From assembly GCA_965644295.1 (NCBI GenBank), contig CBFFRP010000434.1:124001-188000 (forward strand): DNA of 64,000 bases. Reading direction: 5' to 3'. This DNA comes from Paraphysomonas bandaiensis. Its lineage: Eukaryota; Chrysophyceae. The notes below the pieces were generated by a model. The model was not told where the DNA came from. It ran no database searches and saw only the letters and a program-made list of their open reading frames with translations. Positions 44,939 through 56,726 of the stretch are shown here, in pieces (position 1 is the first letter of the stretch; each line of letters begins with the position of its first letter). The translations under genes and the position numbers were made by a program.

Positions 44939-45811
44939 TTCAACTGCACTATACGAGGAAACAATAATCCAACAGCACTCAATGTATGTATGTATGTATG
45001 TATGTATGTATGTATGTATGTATGTATGTATGTATGTATGTATGTATGTATGTATGTATGTATGTATGTATGTATGTATGTATGTATGTATGTATGTATG
45101 TATGTATGTATGTATGTATGTATGTATGTATGTATGTATGTATGTATGTATGTATGTATGTATGTATGTATGTATGTATGTACGTATGTATGTATGTATG
45201 TATGTATGTATGTATGTATGTATGTATGTATGTATGTATGTATGTATGTATGTATGTATGTATGTATGTATGTATGTATGTATGTATGTATGTATGTATG
45301 TATGTATGTATGTATGTATGTATGTATGTATGTATGTATGTATGTATGTATGTATGTATGTATGTATGTATGTGTATGTATGTATGTATGTATGTATGTA
45401 TGTATGTATGTATGTATGTATGTATGTATGTATGTATGTATGTATGTATGTATGTATGTATGTATGTATGTATGTATGTATGTATGTATGTATGTATGTA
45501 TGTATGTATGTATGTATGTATGTATGTATGTATGTATGTATGTATGTATGTATGTATGTATGTATGTATGTATGTATGTATGTATGTATGTATGTATGTA
45601 TGTATGTATGTATGTATGTATGTATGTATGTATGTATGTATGTATGTATGTATGTATGTATGTATGTATGTATGTATGTATGTATGTATGTATGTATGTA
45701 TGTATGTATGTATGTATGTATGTATGAGAGTGTGAGGTAAGGTGTTTGTGGTATTCTATATATGAGGAATGAGGGTGCTCTGAAGTCTCTGCTTGTGGTC
45801 AGATTTGTTCA
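44939..45811. promoter_or_regulatory. shared divergent promoter, sugar transporter / helical-repeat gene, dominated by a TGTA array
   Basis: 873 bp between opposed start codons, of which about 745 bp is the TGTA array. Only about 43 bp (transporter side) and 85 bp (repeat-protein side) remain as unique sequence, so the array or its edges probably lie at transcription starts or in 5' UTRs. Confidence 0.5.
44982..45726 (+). repeat. (TGTA)n microsatellite, about 745 bp
   Basis: About 186 TGTA units on the plus strand with one TACG-type variant near 45182 and a 2-bp register change near 45372. Its strand composition is opposite to the arrays at 23511 and 31565. The true length may be collapsed or expanded in assembly. 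Confidence 0.97.
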
Positions 45812-48238
45812 ATGCACGCTCGTGCTTTTAGTCGGCTTCGACTATTTGTGAGGCGATATGGCGTAGTGAGTTGTAGAGGTGTGTGTATGTCAGTGTCAGG
45901 GCTCAAGAACAACCACCGCATCATATCTCTCTTACACGGGTATGGGAAAAGGAGCTTCGACATCAGTTCGTCGAAGTTAAACAGTGCAGTGGATGCAGTT
46001 GCTGCCACCGATAGCATTAGCGAGTTTGACATAGGGAAGTTGTTCGTGGCTTTGGATCGTATGTGTGCAGAAAATGTCAAATGCGACAAGTACATATCCG
46101 CACTCTCACGGCTGCTGTCTAATTACAATGGAGAGTTGTCTGCTCGCACGGCATCTACTATGCTGTATAATATCAGGCACTTGACCTCCTACAATCCTCA
46201 AAGTAGGGCTATGTTAGCTTCTATCGTGAATGTTTTACAGAGACAAGACAATTTAGTTTTGGATGGAAGACGCTTCTCCAGTGCATTATTTGGATGTCAG
46301 CTCCTATCAGCCAAACACAGTGAAGTACGTCAACTTCTCAAATGTTTGGCTGACATTTCCATGGGGTGCGTGTTAGACTACAGGGGAGTGGCAATGTCAC
46401 TCTATGGTATACGTGATATGAGTAGCGACTACGCAGAAGTAAGGCGGATTCTACGCATATTATCCCAAGCTATCCCTTCATCATCAGATCCCACCCTGCC
46501 TCCTCAAGTTGTTGCTAGCGCGCTTTATGGTCTCCAGAGTCTATCTTGTCGCCACAAAGAGGTTCGGACACTGTTGCGGAGATTGGGCCTCATGGTTACC
46601 ACATGCACGGGGCCTTACACTGTTCATGAAATAACACAAAGTCTCTACGGTTTACACCGGATGAGACACCCAGCTGCCCTATTGGTGGTTTCTCACCTGA
46701 CTGCCCAAATTCCACATTTTGTTGGTTCGTTGACGTCGTCAGGAATGGCGATAGGAATGTATGGTCTCCGGTCTTTGGAAAGCAAACATGCAGAGGTAAG
46801 ATCCCTGATGAAAGCTTTGTCACAGCGTCTTCGTGGACAATTTGAAGTTCTCGGTGAAAATATGACATTTAAGGAGGTCAGCATGGCTATGTGCGCACTC
46901 ACGAATAAAGATAGTAGATTTCCAGAGGTTAGAGCCATGGTGCACGATATGGCGAATCTGTTGGATACATATATGAATACCAAAGATTCCAGAGGCGAAG
47001 AGGTAGATCTACGGGGATTAAGCATGATATGTCGAAGTCTCTCCTACTTGCGACCTAATGATGATGGTGTGCACGCAATTTTGCAAAGCGTGTGTCGTAT
47101 GGTTGATGATGCTGCCAGAAGAGGCTTGCGGTTAGACCGGGAGGGGCTTGAATGTGTTTGTGAATCTCTGCGGCGCATGCATTCTCATCACAGCACAGTT
47201 CGGAAGCTGCTACTAACATACACACCACTAGTAGCACGACAACAGGGCATTTTGGATGGCCAATGTGTGGCAGTTTGTCTTCGTAGCATGTGCGGGTTAT
47301 CGAGCGATCACGATGAGGTACGGGTGTTTGTTTCTCATCTGGCGGAAATGCTTTCGGCTGCCATGTCTTCGCGTTGTACACTTGACCCAATACAGTTAAG
47401 CGAAGCTCTTTATGGTATGCAAGGCTTGTCTACCTCACATGCAGAAGTGAGGTCACTGCTAGAATGTATTTCTGTTGCTGTGACTAGGTCTGAAGGAAAA
47501 ATAGGCGGAATGAGTGCTTCTGAAGTTTCTCGATCCCTCTATGGTATGCACAACATGTGTGCGTCCCATTGGACCGCCACACCACTTAGTAGTTGTGATG
47601 ATTCTGGTGCTGAAAATAGTATTGATCAAGGAATTGATTTCAACCCAGTTGGTACTATTGTGACCCATCTGGCCCAAGAGCTCTCGGTTTGTTCCACACC
47701 ATTATCTGCCCACCAGTTGGCCATGTGCGTATATGGTCTGCGGTCCACCACCTGCCAACATCCCCACTCACGCCAGCTTCTGAATATTGTTGCAGCACAT
47801 GCTTCACGGTGTTCTACTTCTTCCTTTTCATCCGCGGATGTGGCGAACGCTCTGTATGGACTACAGGGTGTCTCATCCGATGTCCCCGCCAGTGTGACAT
47901 TGCTACGTGTTTTGCGAAGAGCATTGCATAAATCCAGAGACTCACTCCAACGCGAAGAAATAGTCCGCTGCGTGCGTGGTTTAGCTACTATGAAAACTGA
48001 CAACACCGAAGTTATTGCAGTACTGGATATTCTGACCACCCGCGTGAACGAAATGACCGAAGCGTTCTCATTCGAGCAACTTGAAGTGATGTTCTTGGGT
48101 TTAAAGGATCACGACTGCAGTGCTCCTGGCGTTGTTAGATTTTTAAATAGTTTACAGAAGAATGTGAATACATCTGAGCATCAGTTTCGTAGTAGTAAGA
48201 ATTCTAGTGATTCTATAAAGTCGGAAGATGTAACTTAG
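45812..48238 (+). CDS. helical-repeat protein, probably organellar RNA-binding
   Basis: Single exon of 808 residues. The N-terminus (MHARAFSRLRLFVRRYG) is Arg-rich with no acidic residue, typical of a mitochondrial presequence. The body is a tandem array of roughly 36-44-residue units with a consensus around LYG(L/M)..(L/M)SS.H.EVR.LL, each probably a pair of helices, at least a dozen copies (ALYGLQSLSCRHKEVR, ALYGMQGLSTSHAEVR). Such helical arrays resemble the heptatricopeptide or OPR class of organelle RNA regulators, which often end in a RAP domain; I see no RAP domain here. RNA binding is inferred from the architecture only. Confidence 0.85.
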   Translation: MHARAFSRLRLFVRRYGVVSCRGVCMSVSGLKNNHRIISLLHGYGKRSFDISSSKLNSAVDAVAATDSISEFDIGKLFVALDRMCAENVKCDKYISALSRLLSNYNGELSARTASTMLYNIRHLTSYNPQSRAMLASIVNVLQRQDNLVLDGRRFSSALFGCQLLSAKHSEVRQLLKCLADISMGCVLDYRGVAMSLYGIRDMSSDYAEVRRILRILSQAIPSSSDPTLPPQVVASALYGLQSLSCRHKEVRTLLRRLGLMVTTCTGPYTVHEITQSLYGLHRMRHPAALLVVSHLTAQIPHFVGSLTSSGMAIGMYGLRSLESKHAEVRSLMKALSQRLRGQFEVLGENMTFKEVSMAMCALTNKDSRFPEVRAMVHDMANLLDTYMNTKDSRGEEVDLRGLSMICRSLSYLRPNDDGVHAILQSVCRMVDDAARRGLRLDREGLECVCESLRRMHSHHSTVRKLLLTYTPLVARQQGILDGQCVAVCLRSMCGLSSDHDEVRVFVSHLAEMLSAAMSSRCTLDPIQLSEALYGMQGLSTSHAEVRSLLECISVAVTRSEGKIGGMSASEVSRSLYGMHNMCASHWTATPLSSCDDSGAENSIDQGIDFNPVGTIVTHLAQELSVCSTPLSAHQLAMCVYGLRSTTCQHPHSRQLLNIVAAHASRCSTSSFSSADVANALYGLQGVSSDVPASVTLLRVLRRALHKSRDSLQREEIVRCVRGLATMKTDNTEVIAVLDILTTRVNEMTEAFSFEQLEVMFLGLKDHDCSAPGVVRFLNSLQKNVNTSEHQFRSSKNSSDSIKSEDVT

Positions 48239-48277
48239 TAACCATCCCTGTTGTATATATTGTGATAATGGTTTTCA

Positions 48278-51218
48278 TATATGAAAGTCTGATTATTACA
48301 TAAGTACGGTTGCGTACAGAAACTAGTTTATGTCTATAGACTAGCTAATAACTAGATTTGCTATATACTACTAGTGGCGGGCAACCGTCTCGGGACTGCT
48401 TGTGCATCGCTGCGAGCACCATGGTGCAACCGTCCCTTGTAGTGAGGTTAGTCGGGGGGTCTACCTTTGGGCAATGTGTCTGGCGGGCCTGTGCCATGGA
48501 TTATGTGGGGGGTGGGTGAGGCGAGTTGTATATGAGAGTGCAAGTCGGTGGTGGAGATGGTGCTGGTTGTTGAGGTGGGGTTTCGGCTACAAGTAAGGAG
48601 AAGTTGTTTCCGGAGTGGTTGCGCTTGCCTCTGTCGGGTCTGGGCTCTTGCAGAGAGTGTAGTTCGTGGGGTGGATGTCGCCTGGAGTAGCTGGAGTACT
48701 TTTGGTGTCGGGTGGGTATCCTGGGGCTGGCGGGGCTTTGCGTGTGTCGGGACCGGTGTCGCCGGTGCCGTGTCTACGTTGTGGTGTCTGTGTCCCCTAT
48801 TGCGAAGCATGCGGAGCCCTCCATCATATAGGGGGAGTAGGATAGAGGCGATGGATTTTTCTAGGGCGTGGAATTGATGTTCGAGCAGTGAGCTGGATAT
48901 GTGGCGTCCGAATGCGTCGGCCAATTGTGTGGCAGTAATGTGGCCGGTCCAGTAGCGCTCAACCTGGGGGGTGGCTGGGTTCCATGCGGCTTTGGTTAGT
49001 TTGGTTATGGCGGTGTAAAACCAGGGATGGGGGAGCGTGCGTGTGCGAAGTTTGTCAAGCTTATTGTGGTGTGCTTGGTGGACATCTTCACATATGTGAA
49101 TGATGTCAGGGTGAGTGCAGGTGAGAAGCATGTGCGCCATGTTGTCTGTGGGGTGTGCACAGTCTGCGCATGTGGAAGCCGTTGTGCGATCGTGTCCGGA
49201 TTTTCCTTTGGCTCGGTTTCTACCCATTGCAAAGGATTTGTCCCATACGTATGCCGTCTCGCGTATACGCTCTGCGAGGGGGATGTAGTGTTTGGAGGAG
49301 TTATGGGTACGGAGGGGATGGAGCTTGTGTGGAAGCCTTGTTCCGCTGCGTGTCCAATACTGCGGGTCTCGTTGCGTTTGTGCAGCATACATGCTATCTC
49401 GTCGGAGGGTGTAGTGATGGAGGTCCCACTGGTGGTGGAGATCTGTAACGTCTCCTAGCATAGGACCGAGGTCTGTGAGGAGGTGTGTATCGTATCTACG
49501 CCAGTGCCATTGACCCGTGGTGAAGAATTCTTCCAGTATGTGCGTAGCGTCTGTTGTGACAACACTGTAGTTGGAGGCTCCGAGCACTTTGTCTAGTGTC
49601 TTCCAGTCGCCGCTGGCGGCGGCGTCAGCTATATAAATGCCGTGGTCAGTGTAGGTCCAGTTGCTTTGATCTTGTGTTCTACGTTCGGGGTGCGAACGCG
49701 TCCATTGTATTGGGCGCTGTTTAAGAGCTGTGGTGGCGAGGCATTCGTAAAATATTCCCTGGGTCCAATCACAGCTACAACTGTACAATGATCTTCACGG
49801 ATGGATCCTTCACACGCACACACCTCACCCCTGCTCACCTACTCGGCAACACCCACACACAGCCCAATTCTCACGACGGAGGAGCTGCAATTGTATGGCT
49901 CCCGCCCAAGAACACCTGGGGTCACAGACAAACCAAAATCCTACAACTTACGGCACCACAGTACACAGCGCCTGGCCTCAACGCATACACTTACGAAACC
50001 CTTGCAATGTCAGCAGCACTGACATTCTCCAATGTACTCCACTCTTCCGTGCCAATCTGGACTGACTGCCAGGCGGTACAGACGCGGACCAAAGAGGCCC
50101 TCTCACACAGACGGCGTGCCCTCGGAACAAAGCACTTTGTCAATGGTAGCTCGGAATTGTGGCGTAGCTGGGGAGGGAGGTTGTATTCTGATGCCTAGTT
50201 GTTGCCCCCATTGTACCAGACTGGTGATGTACGTGTCAACGTCCTGGGGGGGGTGCTCGTAGCGTTGCAAGAGCGATATGGCCGCACTCTTGGGCTGTCC
50301 TCCGAGTGTGAGAGCTCGTTGAAGAGTATGCCATTTCTGAGTCTGGGCGTGGGTTGAAAATTTGCGCAGTCCAAGCCCTTTGTATTTCGGGGGAAGGTAG
50401 ATAAGATCCGTGGGATATCCAGGGGGGAGACGGAGTATTTTCCTAGCGGCCTGCGCGAGTAGTTTGTCTATGGCGATGTATTTAGCGTATGTCCAGGATG
50501 CTTTGGTGGCCTTGTATAGTAGGGTCGGGAGTATTTGTGTGTTGAGGACGAGTAGCTTGCAGTCAGGTGTCGCGCATTTGGATCGTAGAACTGCCGTGGA
50601 TGTGGCTATGTAGGTGGTGCACCAGCTGTGGGAGTCGGTGTCCTTTACTGAGAATGGAAGTTGTACGCCGAGATACTTGGTGGAATTGGTGGTTGTTCGG
50701 ATGGGGATGGGGTGTGGGCACCAGTTCCAGTCTCTTATGATGATGTGTGGGTTTGATTCTAACATGGCCGTCACCGCAAATGGGGCTCCCAGGGCAATGC
50801 ATTCAGTTTTGGGGATGTTTAGTTGCATTCCGGAGAAGGCGCAGAAGGATGAGAGTTTGTCGGCCTTGAGCTGAGTGGCCTCAATGGAAGTTGTGATTTG
50901 GGAGAGGTCATCTGCGTACGCCTCATCTTGGCTATCATCATGTAGGTCAGACCAGCATAGGATCATGTCAAAGATGACGATCCATGCAACTGTGGATTCA
51001 GTTCCACCTTGTGTGACCCCTCTCTCCGCGGAGAATCCCATGTCAGGGTGCTGGATAAAGGAGCCATCTGAGCCAAGCAGTTCTTCGAGTGATCGGGGAT
51101 CGATGTTGTCGGCCATGTGTGGGGTCCAGATGAAGGTGCGACCCCCATCGTCGAGGTCGCTTTTAGCCATTTGATTGTGTCATCGGGGACACCAAGTCTT
51201 GCTATCTGGCTGGCGCTT
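48278..51218 (-). mobile_element. 5'-truncated LINE family C with an internal inversion
   Basis: On the minus strand, 51218-50133 encodes the RT half starting at ARLGVPDD, including GVTQGGTES and YADDLSQITTS. The segment 49764-50132 is inverted and encodes, on the plus strand, the first part of RNase H (IFTDGSF, ETLAMSAA, WTDCQAV). 49763-48449 resumes on the minus strand with GIFYECLA, WTRSHPERR, the CADC...H...C finger and the Arg/Thr-rich end. The 3' UTR follows (TTGCACCATGGTGCTCGCAG on the minus strand), ending near 48280. Frames on both sides are open, so the copy is young apart from the inversion. Confidence 0.9.
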
Positions 51219-51647
51219 TTATATGGAGGGCAAGCTAGAAGCTATATACGAACCGGGTCATACTTGGCTAGTAATACGTAATCCGTGAGGATCACGTAGA
51301 GGTTTTGTTTATAGGTGACATAAATTTTATCGTCAACGCTTAATATAAACTGTCGACACAATGCTTTCGTCGCGATAGCACTTGGTCCTGAAATGCTTTT
51401 ATATATCAGTGGAAAAATTCCAACCTACTCAACATGTTCACGCGCTAGATTGACAACTACAGCAATATCAGAATCGCAATGAATGCTCTTTATTACCATC
51501 GACATCCAGAAATCACATTCTTTCCAATTACAGTTACGCAGTATCACAAATCATTTACAGTATTAAGACACACGAAGACTATTCGCCATCAATGTTTACT
51601 ACACATTGGCCATCCAATCGTACTAAAAGCGTAGAAATGACAGGCAA
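51219..51647. other. intergenic spacer, no gene seen
   Basis: AT-rich 3' flank of the multi-Myb gene. No supported feature. Confidence 0.5.
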
Positions 51648-53974
51648 CTATAAAATATCTACTGTCTTGTCTACCATGGTGCTGTTCCATCTATGGGCAC
51701 ATTGTTTGGCTGAGCGGAGTCCTCCCATATGAGCAGAAACTCTCGCCCAATCTATTCCTCTACCATCTCCCTTAGCTCCACAAGTCTCCACCCCTTCCCA
51801 CAAACGTAGATCCTAGTGATATAAAAACACAAGTATTATCTCCAAAGAGGAATACATTTGTCCATACCTCAGCCTCAGTCCACGCTTGCACCAGCTTTGG
51901 TTTAAGAGTCTTATTCCATCGATGTGAGCACTGCTGTGAAGTTCTCCTACCACCCATGTGTTCAGATACCTTCCCCCAGTGAATAGCCCCCCCTATACCC
52001 TGTCCCCTATACAATTCCATGCCTTCCCGAAGTTTAGCGTCCTGTTTCGGGAATATAAGTACCACAATTATGTAATTCCGATCATTACACAACAGCACAA
52101 CTTGATACAGTATAATCGTATAGTATTTTGTATACCTCTTCGTCTGTCCACATGGAAGACACCACCTCCTGCTTACGATGCTTTAGAGTTACGTTCCACC
52201 TGGTGTTGCACTGCCTTGGAGTCCTCCCACCGCCCATGTGCTCCGCAACTTTATTCCAATCTACGAGGCCACCAACAGCTTCTCTTTCAAACAGACGTAC
52301 ACCCTCTCGGAGCCGTTCGTTCTAACAATCCACATCACTATCGTATGAAGAAATAGGCAAGAAAATAGTATAATAGAATGCCTACCACAAATACTGTAAC
52401 GAAATCGTACCTCCTCTTCAGTCCATGGACAGGTCCGCAGACCTGGAGATCGATGCTTCAATATGTTATTCCATCGATGAGAGCACTGCTGAGGGGATCG
52501 AGTGAAAGACATATGCTCCGCTACTTTTCCCCAATTTACCCTCCCACCCTTGCCCTGGCCCTCAAACAGCCCCACCCCTACCCTTAGAGCTTCATCCTGC
52601 ACAAAGATAAAGTAAAAATACATGCACATAGTGCTTCGCACGTAATATAACGCTAATTGTGATGTCTACATATATGCTGCAGTATTGCACCTCTTCTTGA
52701 GTCCACGGGGTAGCTTTCACCCCTCCCCTCTTGTGCTTAAGAGTGTCCCACCTATGAGAGCACTGCTTCTTCGTTCGTCTGCCCTGCATATGTTGTGCAA
52801 TACTTGACCAGTCTGGACATCCCCTGCTACCGGGACCCTGTCCAGGTTTACAATACATACCCATGGCCTCTATGAGCAGGTCATCCTAGAATTTACTGTC
52901 AGGACAACGTACTGCACTATTACACCGCTTAACAAGACTACATTACCACACACTTCAATATAAAAAAGTACATACATAATCGATATCTTATGCATATTAT
53001 AGAACATATTCATCATTCCTATCAATAAGGTATTGTACAATTGTTCGCGATTTAACAGCTCGTGCCAACAGTGTATTGAGCAGTCCTACCTCATCCTGTG
53101 ACCACGGAGCATGCTTATTACAACCCTGTGGCTTGGAGAGCCGTGCCCAGCGGTCCATACACTGGTCACTAGTCCTGACGAATCCAATGTACGCTGCGAC
53201 AAGGTCCCAGTCCACACCACCAACAGTAGAATACCTCTGTACTCCCTCCCGCAAAAAAGTATCCTATTGTAATTAACTTCACTCCCTCCTCAACAGAATA
53301 TGCATACGCAAATTAATACATACATGCATACATGCCTCACTATATACCATATTTCCACAGCATATAATCTGAATAAAACATACATACGAACACTGACCAT
53401 GGCGTCAGTCCACGACGAATCTGGAGGCATGCTTGAGGAGTTGTTCAGCATGGCCCAGCGCAATTGGCAATCTTGTACTGTGCAATCTCCACCAACCGCC
53501 ATTGCAACCACATCCCAATTGACCTCACCTCCATCCCCCACATCCACAGACGTAAGCTCATACTTCAATATCTCATCCTGCAGACATTTATATCAGTGCA
53601 CTGTCGTACATCCTAACACACAGTTCCCTGACTGTGTCTGTATCAATTATCCAGTGGCCTTAACGAGATAAACCCATCTGATCTGAATAATCACACGAAC
53701 TCACCTCTTCTTCAGTGAAGTCTCTGAACTTTCCCTGTCATAATAACAGTAGCAGTTAAGCCATCACAGGGAGATGACTGCGTTATATGAACACCACCTT
53801 GTTTGTTTTTTGTCGTTTAGAAAGTGGTTGTTCCATATTTACTATTTGCTGAAAACCGGATTGGATATGATGGTTACTGGGCGGTACGTACACACCCTCT
53901 TGGGGCGGTATGTCCTGTACCGGAAGCATAACGTGGTTATAGGGAGCTATCCTGTCGTCTCTCGGTACTTCCAT
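51648..53974 (-). CDS. protein with seven tandem Myb/SANT repeats
   Basis: Nine exons on the minus strand (53974-53798, 53734-53705, 53577-53398, 53263-53090, 52885-52691, 52596-52411, 52321-52136, 52041-51868, 51812-51648; 1467 nt, 488 residues). All eight introns are phase 0. The first 69 residues have no known domain and lead into FTEEE. Then seven exons each carry one Myb repeat, running from (D/N)...LREGV through W(G/D).V..H, R...QC..RW and ending in WT.EE. The third-helix block (R.S.QQCSHRWN) is the DNA-contacting part. Multi-repeat Myb proteins of this kind include SNAPc4 and Myb-like transcription factors; I cannot choose between them. The last repeat is followed by only a few residues. 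Confidence 0.88.
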
Positions 53975-54415
53975 GATCTCCTCAATACACAGGATACCTC
54001 TATTGAATCCTTATTTACTTCTATTTCAATAAGATCTGAGAGGCAATCGATCCAATAGTATCTTCTGTCTGAGTATCGTATCGTTACCTCCTCCTCCTGT
54101 TCACAGTTCGCTATGAGACCCCCCACTTATATACACAAAATACTCTGTACTGTAGTTGCCATAGTGAAATCTCATATACATTTCGAAATGACCGTGGCAC
54201 GTACCACCATTAAATCACCAGAAAATTCTTTTTCTCCATCCTAATTTAAATTAACCAATTATCAAAAAGGATCCAAAATTGATTCGCTGAAATATTTTCA
54301 GTTTGACGGTTTAAGATACGAAGAGGAAAATCGGTGGCAGGTAAAGTATAGTGAAGGGACGGATGATAATGATTTCGATTCATATAATTGAATTATCTTA
54401 ATAATCAAAGTAATC
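53975..54415. promoter_or_regulatory. shared divergent promoter, multi-Myb gene / eIF4A
   Basis: 441 bp between opposed start codons, AT-rich, without a microsatellite or transposon. Positional inference. Confidence 0.5.
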
Positions 54416-55818
54416 ATGGCTGATATCAATGAACCAAGAGAAGCTCCTCTGGAGGATTCCGGAGATGGAGTGGAGACCAACTGGGACGAGGTAGTCACCA
54501 GTTTTGATGATATGGATCTGAAAGAGGATCTGCTGAGAGGTATTTACGCCTATGGTTTTGAGAAGCCTTCTGCCATCCAGCAGAGAGCTGTCAAGCCTAT
54601 CCTCACTGGACGTGACGTAATTGCACAGGCCCAGTCAGGTAATTTTTTTGTTTTTTCGATGTGCTACATGTAAAGTGCATATGTTCAACGGGATGATGAC
54701 TAAACAAATACCATCTTTCGAGTCTGTACTTAATGGTTGATGATAAATACCTCTGACAAACTGACCGCTGCTATGTATATATGTGTACATAAAATTTTGC
54801 CTTTGTTGCTGGATATGTGCTGATATTATTGGCAGGTACCGGTAAGACCGCCACCTTCGCCATTGGTATTCTGCAGACACTGGATGTATCTATCAGAGAG
54901 TGCCAGGCTCTTGTACTTGCCCCTACCCGTGAGCTTGCCCAGCAAATCGTGAAAGTCATTACCTCACTTGGAGACTTTATGAGTATCAAAATCCACGCAT
55001 GTGTTGGTGGTACTGCCGTACGTGAGGATATTCGCACACTGCAGGACGGTGTACATGTAGTGGTTGGAACCCCTGGCAGAGTCTATGACATGATCCAAAG
55101 GAGAGCTCTGAGACTAGAGAACATCAGAATGTTCGCCTTAGACGAAGCCGATGAAATGCTCTCTAGAGGGTTTAAAGAACAAATCTATGATGTCTTTAAG
55201 TATATGCCCGAGAGTGTTCAGTGTACAATTTTCTCCGCTACAATGCCTTTAGAAGTGTTGGAGGTTACTCGCAAGTTCATGCGCGATCCTATTCGTATTC
55301 TCGTGAAGAAGGATGAGCTCACCCTTGAAGGTATCAAGCAGTTCTTTATTGCCATTGAGAGGGAAGAGTGGAAGCTAGAGACTCTATGTGATCTGTACAC
55401 TACTCTTACCATCACCCAGGCCATTATATATTGCAATACCCGCCGTAAGGTAGATTGGCTCACAGAACAGATGCAGAGCCGTGACTTTACTGTCTCGTCC
55501 ATGCACGGTGACATGGAACAGCGAGAGAGAGACATGATTATGAGAGAGTTTAGATCCGGTTCCACCCGTGTTCTCATTACAACCGATCTGCTTGCTCGTG
55601 GTATTGACGTCCAACAGGTGTCTCTTGTGATTAACTATGACCTTCCCACAAATAGAGAGAATTATATTCATCGTATTGGCCGCTCTGGTCGATTTGGTAG
55701 GAAAGGTGTGTCCATTAACTTTATTACCCAAGGAGATGTAAGATATCTTCGCGACATCGAAGAGTTCTACCACACTCAGATTGAGGAAATGCCTTCTAAT
55801 GTGGCAGATCTCCTTTAA
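54416..55818 (+). CDS. EIF4A: eIF4A, DEAD-box translation initiation helicase
   Basis: Two exons (54416-54638, 54836-55818; 1206 nt, 401 residues). The intron interrupts the Walker A codon run AQSG|TGKT. All DEAD-box motifs are present: [12 protein letters not shown] (Q motif), [46 protein letters not shown] and [13 protein letters not shown]. Length and the lack of extensions fit eIF4A rather than eIF4AIII or other helicases, though eIF4AIII is close; the [16 protein letters not shown] stretch occurs in both. It unwinds mRNA 5' UTRs as part of eIF4F in the cytosol. It is divergently paired with the multi-Myb gene. Confidence 0.95.
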
Positions 55819-56258
55819 GCAGATGCTACGCTGTTGACATGTGTGTCACGGAGTGGTGTCTTTATTGGATCAGTATAGTGTAGTCGACCATTGGCATCGT
55901 TGTCATGGCCACTTATATAGACACGTGCATTCTCCGTAAGCATCCTCAAACTATTAGCACTGCCATAATTATCATCCCCTAATATGCATGGTGCTGTGGG
56001 TGTTAGTGGTTAATGTTAGATGGCATATCATTTGCCTCGAACTTGGTTTTGGTAGTTGTTCTTTATAAGGTAATTATATTCTTACTAGCACTCATACCCT
56101 TTCCATTTTGCGTTCTGGTTTTGTCCTTTACATCTCTTTATCCTAAATCACAGCATAAGAGTTACTGACTACTGACTGCAAAAATTACGCAAAACAATTT
56201 AGTAGTAGATGACGGCACACAGCAGTGACGATTTATTTAGTGCACCTAGTGTTAGTAT
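55819..56258. other. 3' flank of eIF4A, no gene seen
   Basis: Unassigned AT-rich sequence leading to the MITE. No supported feature. Confidence 0.5.
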
Positions 56259-56266
56259 GTGCATTT

Positions 56267-56412
56267 CGGGGCCTGGTAACCAGTAATGGTAATGGCATTA
56301 TAATATACATACATAATACATACTGCTACTATCTGTACATACATCTACTATAGCAGTTGGTTGCCGGTAACCGGACAACCATTAATGGGCCATTAATGGT
56401 TACCAGGCCCTG
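56267..56412. mobile_element. 146-bp hAT-type MITE
   Basis: Terminal inverted repeats CGGGGCCTGGTAACCA at the left and, reversed, CAGGGCCTGGTAACCA at the right. An 8-bp target duplication GTGCATTT lies at 56259-56266 and 56413-56420, as expected for hAT transposons. There is no coding sequence. The right duplication is itself the site where copia-2 integrated. Confidence 0.85.
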
Positions 56413-56419
56413 GTGCATT

Positions 56420-56726
56420 TATTAATTTACGCTTTTAGTTAGTGCAATATTGACTGATTGATATTATAGGAGATATAGTAAGTTTATGATGTTGTAGCCC
56501 TGTGAGTTAGGAACCACGTCATTCACCAACATCAACATTCTGTTCTACAAATCATATCTTTAACAGCTACTATATTTTCAGTTTCTTTGTATACTTGTAA
56601 TAGCTACTCCTATACTGTAGTCATGTATATTCTGTATTTCATTGCTACATAGAATACAGGATAACTACTAGCGATTGACTTTACCAAACTTCAAGTACGC
56701 ACGTAGGAGTTGGTTGTAGTTCAATA
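56420..56726 (-). repeat. 3' LTR of copia-2
   Basis: On the coding strand it begins TATTGAACTACAACC and ends AAATTAATA. It pairs with the 5' LTR at 61292-61598. Confidence 0.96.

Noticed and set aside
49027-49458. Plus-strand ORFs over the LINE C copy at 48278-51218
   Set aside because: They are antisense of the conserved LINE C protein. Only the inverted segment 49764-50132 is truly sense on the plus strand.
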